A stretch of 55,611 bases of DNA from Rhizobium sp. (lineage in GTDB: Bacteria; Pseudomonadota; Alphaproteobacteria; Rhizobiales; Rhizobiaceae): NCBI GenBank assembly GCA_028290545.1, contig JAQGJP010000010.1, forward strand, positions 1 to 55,611. Direction: 5' to 3'. Below, in pieces: positions 25,749-33,725 of this stretch. Within the stretch, counting starts at the first letter, position 1. The number at the start of each line of letters is the position of its first letter. The translations under genes were made by a program, and so were the position numbers. The notes beneath the pieces are model-generated. The model searched no databases. It was not told where the DNA came from and was given only the letters and a program-made list of their open reading frames with translations.

Positions 25749-28031
25749 ATGGCTTTCTTGAAACTCCGCCGATTTCAATTCGGCACGGCGATTGCCCTGA
25801 TTATGGCGGCCGCCGGACCTTCTCTCGCCGAGGAGGTGAAGCCTGCGGTGACGGAGCCGGTGGTGCAGTTCGATGTCGCTTCGGTTGACACGTTCGCGGG
25901 TGCGTTCCTGGCGGCGCGCACGGCTGACAACGACTACGACTACGCGACTGCGATCACCCTCTACAGGGCTGCGCTGAAATTCGAGCCGGACATTGTCGAC
26001 GTTCGCGAACGGCTGATGGTTTGCCTGTTCATGAATGGAAATTTTGACGAGGGTGTCATCGAGGCCACCCGGCTCAAGGATGATCCTGCCGTAGAACGGA
26101 TCGCCACCATCGCCCGTGGCATCGATGCCATGCGCAAGAAGCAATTCGCGGACTCCTATCGGCTGTTGAAATATACCGGGCCGAATGAGCTCGACCGGAT
26201 GGTCAACACGCTGCTGGTCGCCTGGGCGCGGTTCGGCGAAGGCAAGCCCAAGGATGCGATCGCCGCGATCGACCTGATGAAGGGGCCGGACTGGTATTCC
26301 GTGTTCCGCAACTATAACGCCGGGATGATCGCGGCGGTGTCCGGCGATATCGAAACCGCCCGCAAGCGGCTGAATGAAACCATCGTCAACCGCGAAGAGG
26401 GTGGTGCGGCAAGCGATACCTACATGCGCGCGGTGATAGCGCTCGCGTCGCTGGAGGCGACTGCCGGCAACAAGCAGCGCGCACTCGACGTGATATCGGC
26501 GGGCGAAGCGTTCGCACCAGGCTATATGCCGCTGCAGGCGTTCCGAAAGCAGATCGAGGCGGGCGAGAAGCCGTCCCTGGCCATCAAGACAGCGACCGAT
26601 GGTGCCGCTTCGGTGCTGTTTTCGGTTGGCGGCGCCCTCAATCAATCGCTGACCAATGCCCCTGATCGTCAGGGCGCGCAGGATATCGTCGCCTTCTATC
26701 TGGTGACCTCCTATGCGCTGTCGCCGGAGAATGCGGATACCGTGGTGCTGCTTGGCGGGCTCGCCGAGAGCCTGGATCAGCCGCAGCGGGCGATCTCCTG
26801 GTACCAGAAGGTGCCGGCCAACTCGCCGCTGCGACGCGTCTCCGAACTGCAGCTCGGCCTCAATCTCGCCAATACCGGCAAGACCGAGGAAGCAAGGAAA
26901 CATCTTCAAGCGGCGATCACCCAGGATCCGAAGGATATTCGCGGTTATGTCGCCTATGGCAGCCTGCTTTCCGATACCAAGCAATATCAGGAGATGGCCA
27001 AGAACTACGACAAGGCCGTCGAGGTCATCGGCCAACTGCCGAAGCGCTCAGACTGGTCGGTGTTCTTCCAGCGAGGCATTGCCTACGAGCGCCTTGATAA
27101 ATGGGATCTTGCCGAGCCCAATCTGAAAAAGGCGCTGGAACTCTATCCCGATCAGCCGCAGGTGCTGAACTATCTCGGCTATTCCTGGGTCGACATGAAT
27201 ATTCATCTCGACGATGGGCTGAACATGATCCGCAAGGCGGTCGATCTGCGCCCGGATGATGGCTACATCGTCGATTCGCTCGGCTGGGCTTATTACCGGC
27301 TTAACCGCTATGACGATGCGGTGGGCGAACTCGAGCGCGCGGTCGAACTGAAGGCGGCTGACGCCACGATCAACGATCACCTGGGTGATGCCTACTGGCG
27401 TGTCGGTCGCAAGCTGGAAGCGATCTTCCAATGGCAGACGGCACTTGAATTGAAGCCCGAGGAAGCCGAGATCGCCAAGATCAGGAAGAAGATCAAGGAA
27501 GGTCTTCCCCCCGATGAGGCGAGCGCCAAGCCGTCCGAGCAGACGCGTGAGGTGACCGTCGCGCAGGCCGGGGCTGTCGATCCGGTGAAGCAGGAACCCG
27601 GGGAGAAGCCTGTCCAGCCTGTGGTGGTGCAGCCCCTGCAGGACAAGGCCGCTGATCCCGCGACGCAGGAGACCGAGGAAAAGCCGGCAGATATCGTTGT
27701 GCAGCCGGCGGATTCGACAACCACTCCTGTCGAGGAGAAGCCTGTCGAAACGACCACCCAGCCTTCGGATGCGAAGCCTGCCGATGTGAAGCCGGCCGAC
27801 ACAGTGACCGTGCCGGCAGAGCAGAAGCCGGCCGACGCCGCGGTGGCGGCACCGGCTGAAAGCCAGTCGCACACCGTGGTCAAGGGCGATTCGCTCTGGA
27901 ATATCGCCAAGGAGATCCTGGGGGATGGTCACCGTTTCCATGAAATCATAACGCTGAACCCGGAGCTTCGCCGCCATCCCGACCGGCTGCAGCCGGGACA
28001 GATGCTGAAAATGCCGGACGCAAAGAACTAA
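25749..28031 (+). CDS. Exported TPR protein with Pro/Lys-rich linker and C-terminal LysM
   Basis: 760 residues from ATG 25749 (MAFLKLRRFQFGTAIALIMA), with AAAGG upstream. The signal peptide is followed by at least ten tetratricopeptide repeats (clear ones: GYIVDSLGWAYYRLNRYDDA and TINDHLGDAYWRVGRKLEAI). A linker of repeated EKPVxT/KPAD units (about 600-700) leads to a single LysM of about 50 residues (SHTVVKGDSLWNIAKEIL). TPRs bind proteins and LysM binds peptidoglycan, so this is likely a periplasmic scaffold. TPR proteins of this shape lie between ispB and ispE in other rhizobia as far as I recall; fusion to LysM is less common. Confidence 0.85.
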   Translation: MAFLKLRRFQFGTAIALIMAAAGPSLAEEVKPAVTEPVVQFDVASVDTFAGAFLAARTADNDYDYATAITLYRAALKFEPDIVDVRERLMVCLFMNGNFDEGVIEATRLKDDPAVERIATIARGIDAMRKKQFADSYRLLKYTGPNELDRMVNTLLVAWARFGEGKPKDAIAAIDLMKGPDWYSVFRNYNAGMIAAVSGDIETARKRLNETIVNREEGGAASDTYMRAVIALASLEATAGNKQRALDVISAGEAFAPGYMPLQAFRKQIEAGEKPSLAIKTATDGAASVLFSVGGALNQSLTNAPDRQGAQDIVAFYLVTSYALSPENADTVVLLGGLAESLDQPQRAISWYQKVPANSPLRRVSELQLGLNLANTGKTEEARKHLQAAITQDPKDIRGYVAYGSLLSDTKQYQEMAKNYDKAVEVIGQLPKRSDWSVFFQRGIAYERLDKWDLAEPNLKKALELYPDQPQVLNYLGYSWVDMNIHLDDGLNMIRKAVDLRPDDGYIVDSLGWAYYRLNRYDDAVGELERAVELKAADATINDHLGDAYWRVGRKLEAIFQWQTALELKPEEAEIAKIRKKIKEGLPPDEASAKPSEQTREVTVAQAGAVDPVKQEPGEKPVQPVVVQPLQDKAADPATQETEEKPADIVVQPADSTTTPVEEKPVETTTQPSDAKPADVKPADTVTVPAEQKPADAAVAAPAESQSHTVVKGDSLWNIAKEILGDGHRFHEIITLNPELRRHPDRLQPGQMLKMPDAKN

Positions 28032-28062
28032 TGTTGACGGCAGGGGATCTTCCGGCGATCCG

Positions 28063-28938
28063 ATGATCGAAGAACACGCTCCTGCCAAGGTCAATCTCGC
28101 GCTGCATGTCACGGGTCAGCGCGCCGATGGCTATCACCTGCTCGATACGCTCGTGACATTCACCGAAGCCGGTGACTTGCTGAGTTTCGAGGCCTCGGAT
28201 CGGGATCAGTTCACGGTCACGGGCCGCTTCGGCTCATCCCTGCCGGTCGATGCCGATGCGAAGGCCGGCAATCTCGTGCTTCGGGCGCGCGACGCGTTGC
28301 GCGACTGGGCAAGGCAAGGGCATCGACAGACAGACCCCGTCCATATTCAGCTGGAAAAGAATCTGCCGATCGCATCAGGCATCGGCGGCGGCTCGGCGGA
28401 TGCTGCGGCGACATTGCGCGGGCTGGGCCGGCTCTGGAACATTGTCATCCCGGAGGACGACCTGCAGGCCGTGGCCCTTGCGCTCGGCGCCGACGTGCCC
28501 ATGTGCCTGAAAAGCCGGCCGCTGGTCGCGCGCGGGATCGGCGAGGATATCGCCCTCCTTCCCGACTTCCCGAAATTGCATGTCCTGCTCGTCAATCCGC
28601 TGGTGGAGGTCTCGACGCCGGTGATTTTCAGATCGCTCACCAGCAAGAACAATCCGCCGCTCGACCTGCCGACAGCTCCGGGCGCATCCCGCGAGGATTG
28701 GCTGAGCGCGCTGGTCTCCGCGCGCAACGACCTCCAGCCTCCGGCAGAAGTCGTCGAGGGCAAAATCGTCGCAGCGCTGGGCCTGATCCGGGCCACCGGA
28801 CCGGTCTTTGCCCGGATGTCGGGTTCGGGTGCGACCTGCTTCGGGATCTATCCGGATGCCGGGGCATGTCAGGCGGCGCGGGCGGCGCTTGAGGCCGTGC
28901 AGCCGGAATGGTATGTGCAGGCTACACAAACATTGTAA
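28063..28938 (+). CDS. ispE: 4-diphosphocytidyl-2-C-methyl-D-erythritol kinase
   Basis: GHMP kinase of the MEP pathway: phosphorylates CDP-methylerythritol on the route to isoprenoids. 291 residues. Substrate motif APAKVNLALHVTGQRADGYH; ATP-binding loop PIASGIGGGSADAAATLRGL; C-terminal GHMP motif ARMSGSGATCFGIY. Start ATG 28063 (MIEEHAPAKVNL). Follows the TPR gene by 31 bases and precedes moaB by eight bases, so cotranscription is likely. Confidence 0.95.
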   Translation: MIEEHAPAKVNLALHVTGQRADGYHLLDTLVTFTEAGDLLSFEASDRDQFTVTGRFGSSLPVDADAKAGNLVLRARDALRDWARQGHRQTDPVHIQLEKNLPIASGIGGGSADAAATLRGLGRLWNIVIPEDDLQAVALALGADVPMCLKSRPLVARGIGEDIALLPDFPKLHVLLVNPLVEVSTPVIFRSLTSKNNPPLDLPTAPGASREDWLSALVSARNDLQPPAEVVEGKIVAALGLIRATGPVFARMSGSGATCFGIYPDAGACQAARAALEAVQPEWYVQATQTL

Positions 28939-28946
28939 GGCTCGAC

Positions 28947-29495
28947 ATGCCCATGATCGACGAACCTCGCCCGTTCATTCCCGTTGGCATCGCCGTGCTG
29001 ACGGTGTCGGATACGCGTACGTCCGCCGATGACAAATCCGGGGACACGCTGGCGGCGCGGATCATCGAGGCGGGCCACCGGCTGGAGGCGCGGGCCATCG
29101 CAAAGGACGACAGGCAGGCTATCTTCGATCAGGTCAAGACCTGGACGTTGCAGGACAATATCGATGTGGTGATCACCACTGGAGGGACGGGCTTCACCGG
29201 CCGCGACGTGACACCGGAGGCACTCGAGCCGTTGTTCGAAAAGCGCATGGATGGTTTTTCGGAGGTCTTTCATCGCATTTCATATGACAAGATCGGCACA
29301 TCGACGATCCAGTCGCGTGCCACCGGCGGTGTTGCCAATGCCACGTTCATCTTCGTGCTGCCGGGTTCGCCGGGTGCCTGCAAGGATGCCTGGGACGGAA
29401 TATTGAAGGCCCAACTGGATTATCGGCATATACCGTGCAATTTCGTGGAAATCATGCCGCGCCTGGATGAGCATTTGAAAAGGGGCGGCGCGTGA
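28947..29495 (+). CDS. moaB: MoaB-like molybdopterin adenylyltransferase
   Basis: 182 residues from ATG 28947 (MPMIDEPRPFIPVGIAVL). The MoaB/Mog fold is marked by LTVSDTRTSADDKSGDTLA, VITTGGTGFTGRDVTPEA and FVLPGSPGACKDAWDGIL. It adenylylates molybdopterin before molybdenum insertion. The modABC genes 10 kb away supply the metal. An earlier in-frame ATG at 28908 lies inside ispE and was rejected because AAGG precedes 28947. Confidence 0.92.
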   Translation: MPMIDEPRPFIPVGIAVLTVSDTRTSADDKSGDTLAARIIEAGHRLEARAIAKDDRQAIFDQVKTWTLQDNIDVVITTGGTGFTGRDVTPEALEPLFEKRMDGFSEVFHRISYDKIGTSTIQSRATGGVANATFIFVLPGSPGACKDAWDGILKAQLDYRHIPCNFVEIMPRLDEHLKRGGA

Positions 29496-30023
29496 TCAGT
29501 CCACGCGCAGTTTCAGATCCTGCGGATTGAATTTTTTGATCACGGTGGTCGGAGGCGGATCGCCCGACACGTCGGCGCTGACAGCGGACGTCGTGTTCCT
29601 GTCGATCACGATTTGATCCGATTTCTGATCACCGGCAGTGAGCGCCGATGTGGTCGCGGTATTGTCGATGGTGACTTTCGGGAGCTTCTGCTCATCGGCT
29701 GCCGCCACTGCCGCGTCGTGCTCCGCTATCGCCTCCGTGCTCGCCTTGGAGACATAGGTGACAGGTGAGCCACCGAGCCAGGCTTCCGTACGGAAGACCT
29801 TGAGCTCGCCATTGACGTCGCGAAGCTCGATCTTCTGCGTTCCGGGCGCCAGAGTGAATTCGGGCGTTTCGACTTTCTTGGATCTGAGGGGCGCACAGGT
29901 CGAGCAGATGATATAGTCGATGCTGTGCGCGCTATCGTTGGTCTTGACGATATCGATGGACGAATCCGCCTGGGCGGTGGCGGCTGCCATCGACATCATG
30001 CCTGTCAGCAAAATCATGCGCAT
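29496..30023 (-). CDS. Exported hypothetical protein, resembles 'HPE1-like' rhizobial family
   Basis: 175 residues from ATG 30023 with GGGAG in front. Signal peptide MRMILLTGMMSMAAATAQA; a CxxC pair in IICSTCAPLRSKK; a beta-rich middle (FTLAPGTQKIELRDVNGELK); and a low-complexity Ala/Thr/Asp C-terminal part ending FNPQDLKLRVD. I recall a rhizobial family named after a Liberibacter virulence effector (HPE1-like) with this layout, but the link is from memory and weak. Its stop directly abuts the moaB stop (29495/29496). Confidence 0.6.
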   Translation of the reverse strand: MRMILLTGMMSMAAATAQADSSIDIVKTNDSAHSIDYIICSTCAPLRSKKVETPEFTLAPGTQKIELRDVNGELKVFRTEAWLGGSPVTYVSKASTEAIAEHDAAVAAADEQKLPKVTIDNTATTSALTAGDQKSDQIVIDRNTTSAVSADVSGDPPPTTVIKKFNPQDLKLRVD

Positions 30024-30104
30024 CGGTCGAACTCCCGCAACGATAATCGGGAAGGATATGAAAAATCCGTTAATATCCAGTCAGGGGAACTGGTTAAGGA
30101 AGGA

Positions 30105-31382
30105 TTAATCGACGCTCTTTTCGCGCTCTATCGCCCGCCATCCGATATCGTGGCGAAAGAAGCCGTTTTCCCATTCGACTTGCGCGACGGCTTCATAGGC
30201 CTTGACCTGCGCCTCGGATACGGTCTTGCCCGTTGCCGTGATATTCAGCACGCGACCGCCGGTGGCGACCAGTTGGCCACCCGACAGGGCGGTGCCTGCG
30301 TGGAAAGTGCGGCAATCATCCCGGTCCGCCGGAAGCGAACGGATGACGGTGCCTTTCTGGTAGGAACCGGGATAGCCATTCGACGCCATGACCACTGTGA
30401 GCGCCGTATCGTCGCTCCATTCGGCTTTTTCGGTGTCCAGCGTGCCCCGGGCAGTGGCAATCAGCAGCGGCAGAAGATCCGATGTCAGCCGCATCATCAG
30501 CACCTGGCACTCAGGATCGCCGAAGCGCACATTATATTCGATCAGTTCCGGCCCCTTGGCGGTGATCATCAGTCCGGCAAACAACACGCCGCTGAAGGGA
30601 TGGCCCATGTCAGCCATGCCGAGAATGGTCGGTTCGATGATCTCGCGCATGGTCCGGGCAATCATCTCGCCGGTCATCAACGGAGCGGGAGAATAGGCGC
30701 CCATGCCGCCGGTATTGGGGCCGGTATCGCCGTCGCCGACGCGCTTGTGGTCCTGGGCGGAGGCGAGCGCCAGGGCATTCCTGCCATCCGACAGTACAAA
30801 GAAGCTTGCCTCCTCACCATCCAGAAACGCCTCGATCACCACCTCGGCGCCGGCCGTGCCGAACGCGCCTTCGAAACAGTCATCGATGGCAGCAAGCGCC
30901 TCGTCGATCGTCATCGCCACGGTCACGCCCTTGCCGGCAGCCAGTCCATCGGCCTTGACGACGATCGGCGCGCCCTGCTGCCGGACATAGGCCCTGGCCT
31001 TCGGCGCATTGTTGAAACGCTGATAGGCGCCGGTCGGAATGTCGTAGCGGGCGCATAGATCTTTGGTGAAACCCTTCGATCCTTCCAACTGGGCGGCCGC
31101 TGCAGAAGGTCCGAACACGAGGAAACCATTTGCCCGCAGCTTGTCGCTCAGTCCAGCGACCAGCGGCGCTTCCGGTCCGAACACGACGAAGTCGATCGCG
31201 GCCTTGCGGCAGAACTGAAGGACGTCTTCATGATCATCGACGTTGATCCCGGCAATCTCGGCACAATTGGCGACGCCAGGATTGCCGGGAGCCGCGTAAA
31301 GAGTGGTGAGCAGGGGCGACTGGGCTATCTTCCAGGCCAGCGCATGCTCGCGTCCGCCAGAACCGATCAACAGAACCTTCAT
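30105..31382 (-). CDS. purD: Phosphoribosylamine-glycine ligase
   Basis: 425 residues, ATP-grasp enzyme joining glycine to phosphoribosylamine, the second step of purine synthesis. N-terminal [22 protein letters not shown]-grasp features [57 protein letters not shown] and [16 protein letters not shown] use ATG 31382; a TTG two codons earlier is possible. Alone on the minus strand, divergent from the MipA/OmpV gene. Confidence 0.96.
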   Translation of the reverse strand: MKVLLIGSGGREHALAWKIAQSPLLTTLYAAPGNPGVANCAEIAGINVDDHEDVLQFCRKAAIDFVVFGPEAPLVAGLSDKLRANGFLVFGPSAAAAQLEGSKGFTKDLCARYDIPTGAYQRFNNAPKARAYVRQQGAPIVVKADGLAAGKGVTVAMTIDEALAAIDDCFEGAFGTAGAEVVIEAFLDGEEASFFVLSDGRNALALASAQDHKRVGDGDTGPNTGGMGAYSPAPLMTGEMIARTMREIIEPTILGMADMGHPFSGVLFAGLMITAKGPELIEYNVRFGDPECQVLMMRLTSDLLPLLIATARGTLDTEKAEWSDDTALTVVMASNGYPGSYQKGTVIRSLPADRDDCRTFHAGTALSGGQLVATGGRVLNITATGKTVSEAQVKAYEAVAQVEWENGFFRHDIGWRAIEREKSVD

Positions 31383-31438
31383 CGCCAAGCCCTCATATCC
31401 TTGATGCTCGCGGGTTAGAGGGGCAGGGCGGAAAGGTC

Positions 31439-31519
31439 AAGTCCGGACTTAGGCCGCGCGAACACGGCTACCGGTCATTAACCATGCCGCTTGTTGTGTC
31501 GCTAACCAAAGCCGGTTAG
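31439..31519. promoter_or_regulatory. Palindromes in the purD / mipA divergent promoter
   Basis: A perfect 12-base palindrome AAGTCCGGACTT (31439-31450), the CtrA-like half-site TTAACCAT (31478-31485), and an inverted repeat CTAACC/GGTTAG (31502-31519). All lie between the divergent starts of purD and the MipA/OmpV gene; no regulator is identified. Confidence 0.35.
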
Positions 31520-31587
31520 TCTCAGGCTGATTTTCTTCTTGAATCGGCGGGCATCCGCCAGCCGGTCGTGAGAGTGGAGGCAGGTTC

Positions 31588-32397
31588 TTGCGCAATCGAA
31601 TTATATCAGCTCTTTTGAGCGGGCTCGCCTTTGCCGCGCCGATGTCGGCGCTGGCCGACGACGGCAGCTATTGGTGGTCCGGCGACTGGTATCTGAAAGT
31701 CGGCGCCACAGGTTTCGTCGCTCCGCGCTATGATGGTTCGAAGGACTATCTTTTCCAGGCCGCACCGCTGGTGTCGCTTGGCAAGGCCGGGCAGACTGTT
31801 CGCTTCTCGTCGCGGAATGACAATCCTTCTTTCGCGGTGCTGGATAGCGGCCCGTTCCGGGCCGGTATCGTCGGCAAGCTGATCATGCCGCGCAATGCCG
31901 ATGATTCGGACGACCTCAAGGGGCTCAAGCCGGTGAAACTCGGGGTAGAGGCCGGCGTGTTCGCGGAAGCCTACCCGACAGACTGGTTCAGGGTTCGCGG
32001 CGAAATTCGGCGTGGCATCCGCAGTCACGATGGCGTCGTCGCCGATCTCGCGGCCGATGGCTTCGTCGATCTCGCCCCGACTGTCAGGCTGTCTGCGGGT
32101 CCGCGGCTGTCGTTCTCGTCCAACGACTACATGGATGCCTATTATAAGGTGAACACCCAGCAGTCGAACAGATCCGGCCTGTCGAAGTATAACCCGAGCG
32201 GCGGCATCCAGTCTGCCGGTATCGGTGCCGCGATCACCTGGCAGGCGACCGACAAGATCGAGGCCAGCGCATTTACCGAATACAAGCGCTTGTTGGGCGA
32301 TGTGGCCGATTCGAGCCTGGTGCGGGAGCGGGGCTCCAAGAACCAGTTCGTGATCGGTCTCTCTTCCACCTACCGGTTCGATTTCAATCTGCCTTGA
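31588..32397 (+). CDS. MipA/OmpV family outer membrane protein
   Basis: 269 residues from TTG 31588 with GTGGAGG upstream. Signal peptide to ...MSALADD; then the OmpV/MipA pattern WYLKVGATGFVAPRYDGSKD, FSSRNDNPSFAVLDSG, PTVRLSAGPRLSFSSNDYMD and the C-terminal strand ending in aromatic YRFDFNLP. Expected to be a beta-barrel in the outer membrane, with roles in murein scaffolding or stress in relatives. Divergent from purD, same direction as ubiA but separated by 66 bases. Confidence 0.9.
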   Translation: MRNRIISALLSGLAFAAPMSALADDGSYWWSGDWYLKVGATGFVAPRYDGSKDYLFQAAPLVSLGKAGQTVRFSSRNDNPSFAVLDSGPFRAGIVGKLIMPRNADDSDDLKGLKPVKLGVEAGVFAEAYPTDWFRVRGEIRRGIRSHDGVVADLAADGFVDLAPTVRLSAGPRLSFSSNDYMDAYYKVNTQQSNRSGLSKYNPSGGIQSAGIGAAITWQATDKIEASAFTEYKRLLGDVADSSLVRERGSKNQFVIGLSSTYRFDFNLP

Positions 32398-32463
32398 GGT
32401 CAAACGTCGCCGTGACGCCGGGCACTCTTGACTGGCGACCGGATTGAGTTAGAGCACTTGACC

Positions 32464-33420
32464 ATGAGCTCTCATTCGACCGACAACGGGCGCGTTTTCG
32501 ATGCGCCATCCGGCAACTGGGTCTACCGCGTTCTGCCGCGTGCGGCATGGCCTTATGCGCAGCTGGCGCGCTGGGACCGGCCGATCGGCTGGCAGCTTCT
32601 GATGTGGCCATGCTTCTGGTCGGCGGCCCTGGCGGCCAATGCCGCCGCCGGCATCGGCCACGCCGTCATCGGCCAGTTCGCCTGGCATCTGTTCCTGTTC
32701 TTTATCGGGGCGGTCGCCATGCGCGGCGCGGGTTGCACTTACAATGATCTGGTCGACCAGGACATCGACATGCAGGTCGCCCGTACCCGGTCGCGGCCGC
32801 TGCCATCGGGCCGTGCCAGCAGCCTCGGGGCCAAGATATTCCTGGTCGTTCAGGCGCTTGTCGGTCTCGGTGTACTGCTTTGCTTCAACGGTTTCACGAT
32901 CGTCCTCGGCATCCTGTCGCTGGCGCTTGTGGCGATCTATCCATTTGCAAAGCGATTTACCAACTGGCCGCAGTTCTTCCTCGGCATGGCATTCTCATGG
33001 GGCGCATTGATGGGTTGGGCGGCGGTCTTCAGCTCGATCTCGGTCGCATCGGTGACGCTGTACCTTGCGGCGATCTGCTGGACGATCGGCTATGACACGA
33101 TCTATGCCCATCAGGATAAGGAGGACGACGCGATCGTCGGCGTTCGTTCGACTGCCCGGCTGTTCGGCGACAGTACCAAGATCTGGCTCTTGGCATTTTT
33201 CGCCGCGACCGTGTTGCTGGCGGCGATTTCCTTCGTTGCAGCGGGGATCGGGTTTTTCGGATGGCTGGGACTTGTGATCGCCGCGTTCATGTTCGGCTAT
33301 CAATTGATCGTGCTCGACATTCGTGACGCGGCCCAATGCCTCGAACTCTTCAAATTCAACCATGTCGTCGGCGCGGTGATCTTCGCCGGTCTCGCAATCG
33401 GCATCCCGTTTGCCGGTTGA
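32464..33420 (+). CDS. ubiA: 4-hydroxybenzoate polyprenyltransferase
   Basis: 318 residues, integral membrane prenyltransferase placing the polyprenyl tail on 4-hydroxybenzoate in ubiquinone synthesis. First Mg-binding motif N94-D-L-V-D98 followed by D100 and D102; second motif YAHQDKEDDAIVG; eight or so membrane helices. Start ATG 32464 (MSSHSTDNGRVF); an in-frame upstream start at 32428 was set aside for lack of a ribosome site. Uses the product of ispB. Followed by a strong hairpin. Confidence 0.94.
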   Translation: MSSHSTDNGRVFDAPSGNWVYRVLPRAAWPYAQLARWDRPIGWQLLMWPCFWSAALAANAAAGIGHAVIGQFAWHLFLFFIGAVAMRGAGCTYNDLVDQDIDMQVARTRSRPLPSGRASSLGAKIFLVVQALVGLGVLLCFNGFTIVLGILSLALVAIYPFAKRFTNWPQFFLGMAFSWGALMGWAAVFSSISVASVTLYLAAICWTIGYDTIYAHQDKEDDAIVGVRSTARLFGDSTKIWLLAFFAATVLLAAISFVAAGIGFFGWLGLVIAAFMFGYQLIVLDIRDAAQCLELFKFNHVVGAVIFAGLAIGIPFAG

Positions 33421-33423
33421 ACA

Positions 33424-33460
33424 GAAAGCCCGGCTGCGGGACAAAGTCAGCCGGGCTTTC
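33424..33460 (+). terminator. Strong hairpin after ubiA
   Basis: A perfect 13-pair stem GAAAGCCCGGCTG (33424-33436) with CAGCCGGGCTTTC (33448-33460), loop of 11. It begins four bases after the ubiA stop; the descending arm ends in CTTTC but lacks a long T-run. Confidence 0.7.
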
Positions 33461-33725
33461 CACTCATCGCTGCCCTCGGGGCGGCGATCAGGTGAACACG
33501 TTCGAGATTAGGGATGAAGAGGAGGCGGGGCTGTTACTTGGGTAACAAGTCAAACCTTGCGTTATGCTAAATTTCGCCTTTATTATATGGTGACCTGACT
33601 GTGTGATACACAACACGCAACCACTAATTCGTGTTTCTCACGTCTCCCGAAAATTGACTCTCGACTGGGCATATGAAAGATTCGCTGCAATTTCGATGAT
33701 TTGCCAGTCTGGAGCTGCACGCTAA
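33461..33725 (+). promoter_or_regulatory. Upstream region of the RTX gene with several palindromes
   Basis: AT-richer than its surroundings and free of genes. It contains overlapping inverted repeats GTTACTTGGGTAAC (33533-33546) and ACTTG-N5-CAAGT (33536-33550), TGTGTGATACACA (33600-33612), and CGTG-N5-CACG (33630-33642). A possible promoter is TTGCGT (33557-33562), 18 bases, TATTAT (33581-33586). The arrangement suggests tight regulation of the RTX gene. Confidence 0.4.
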
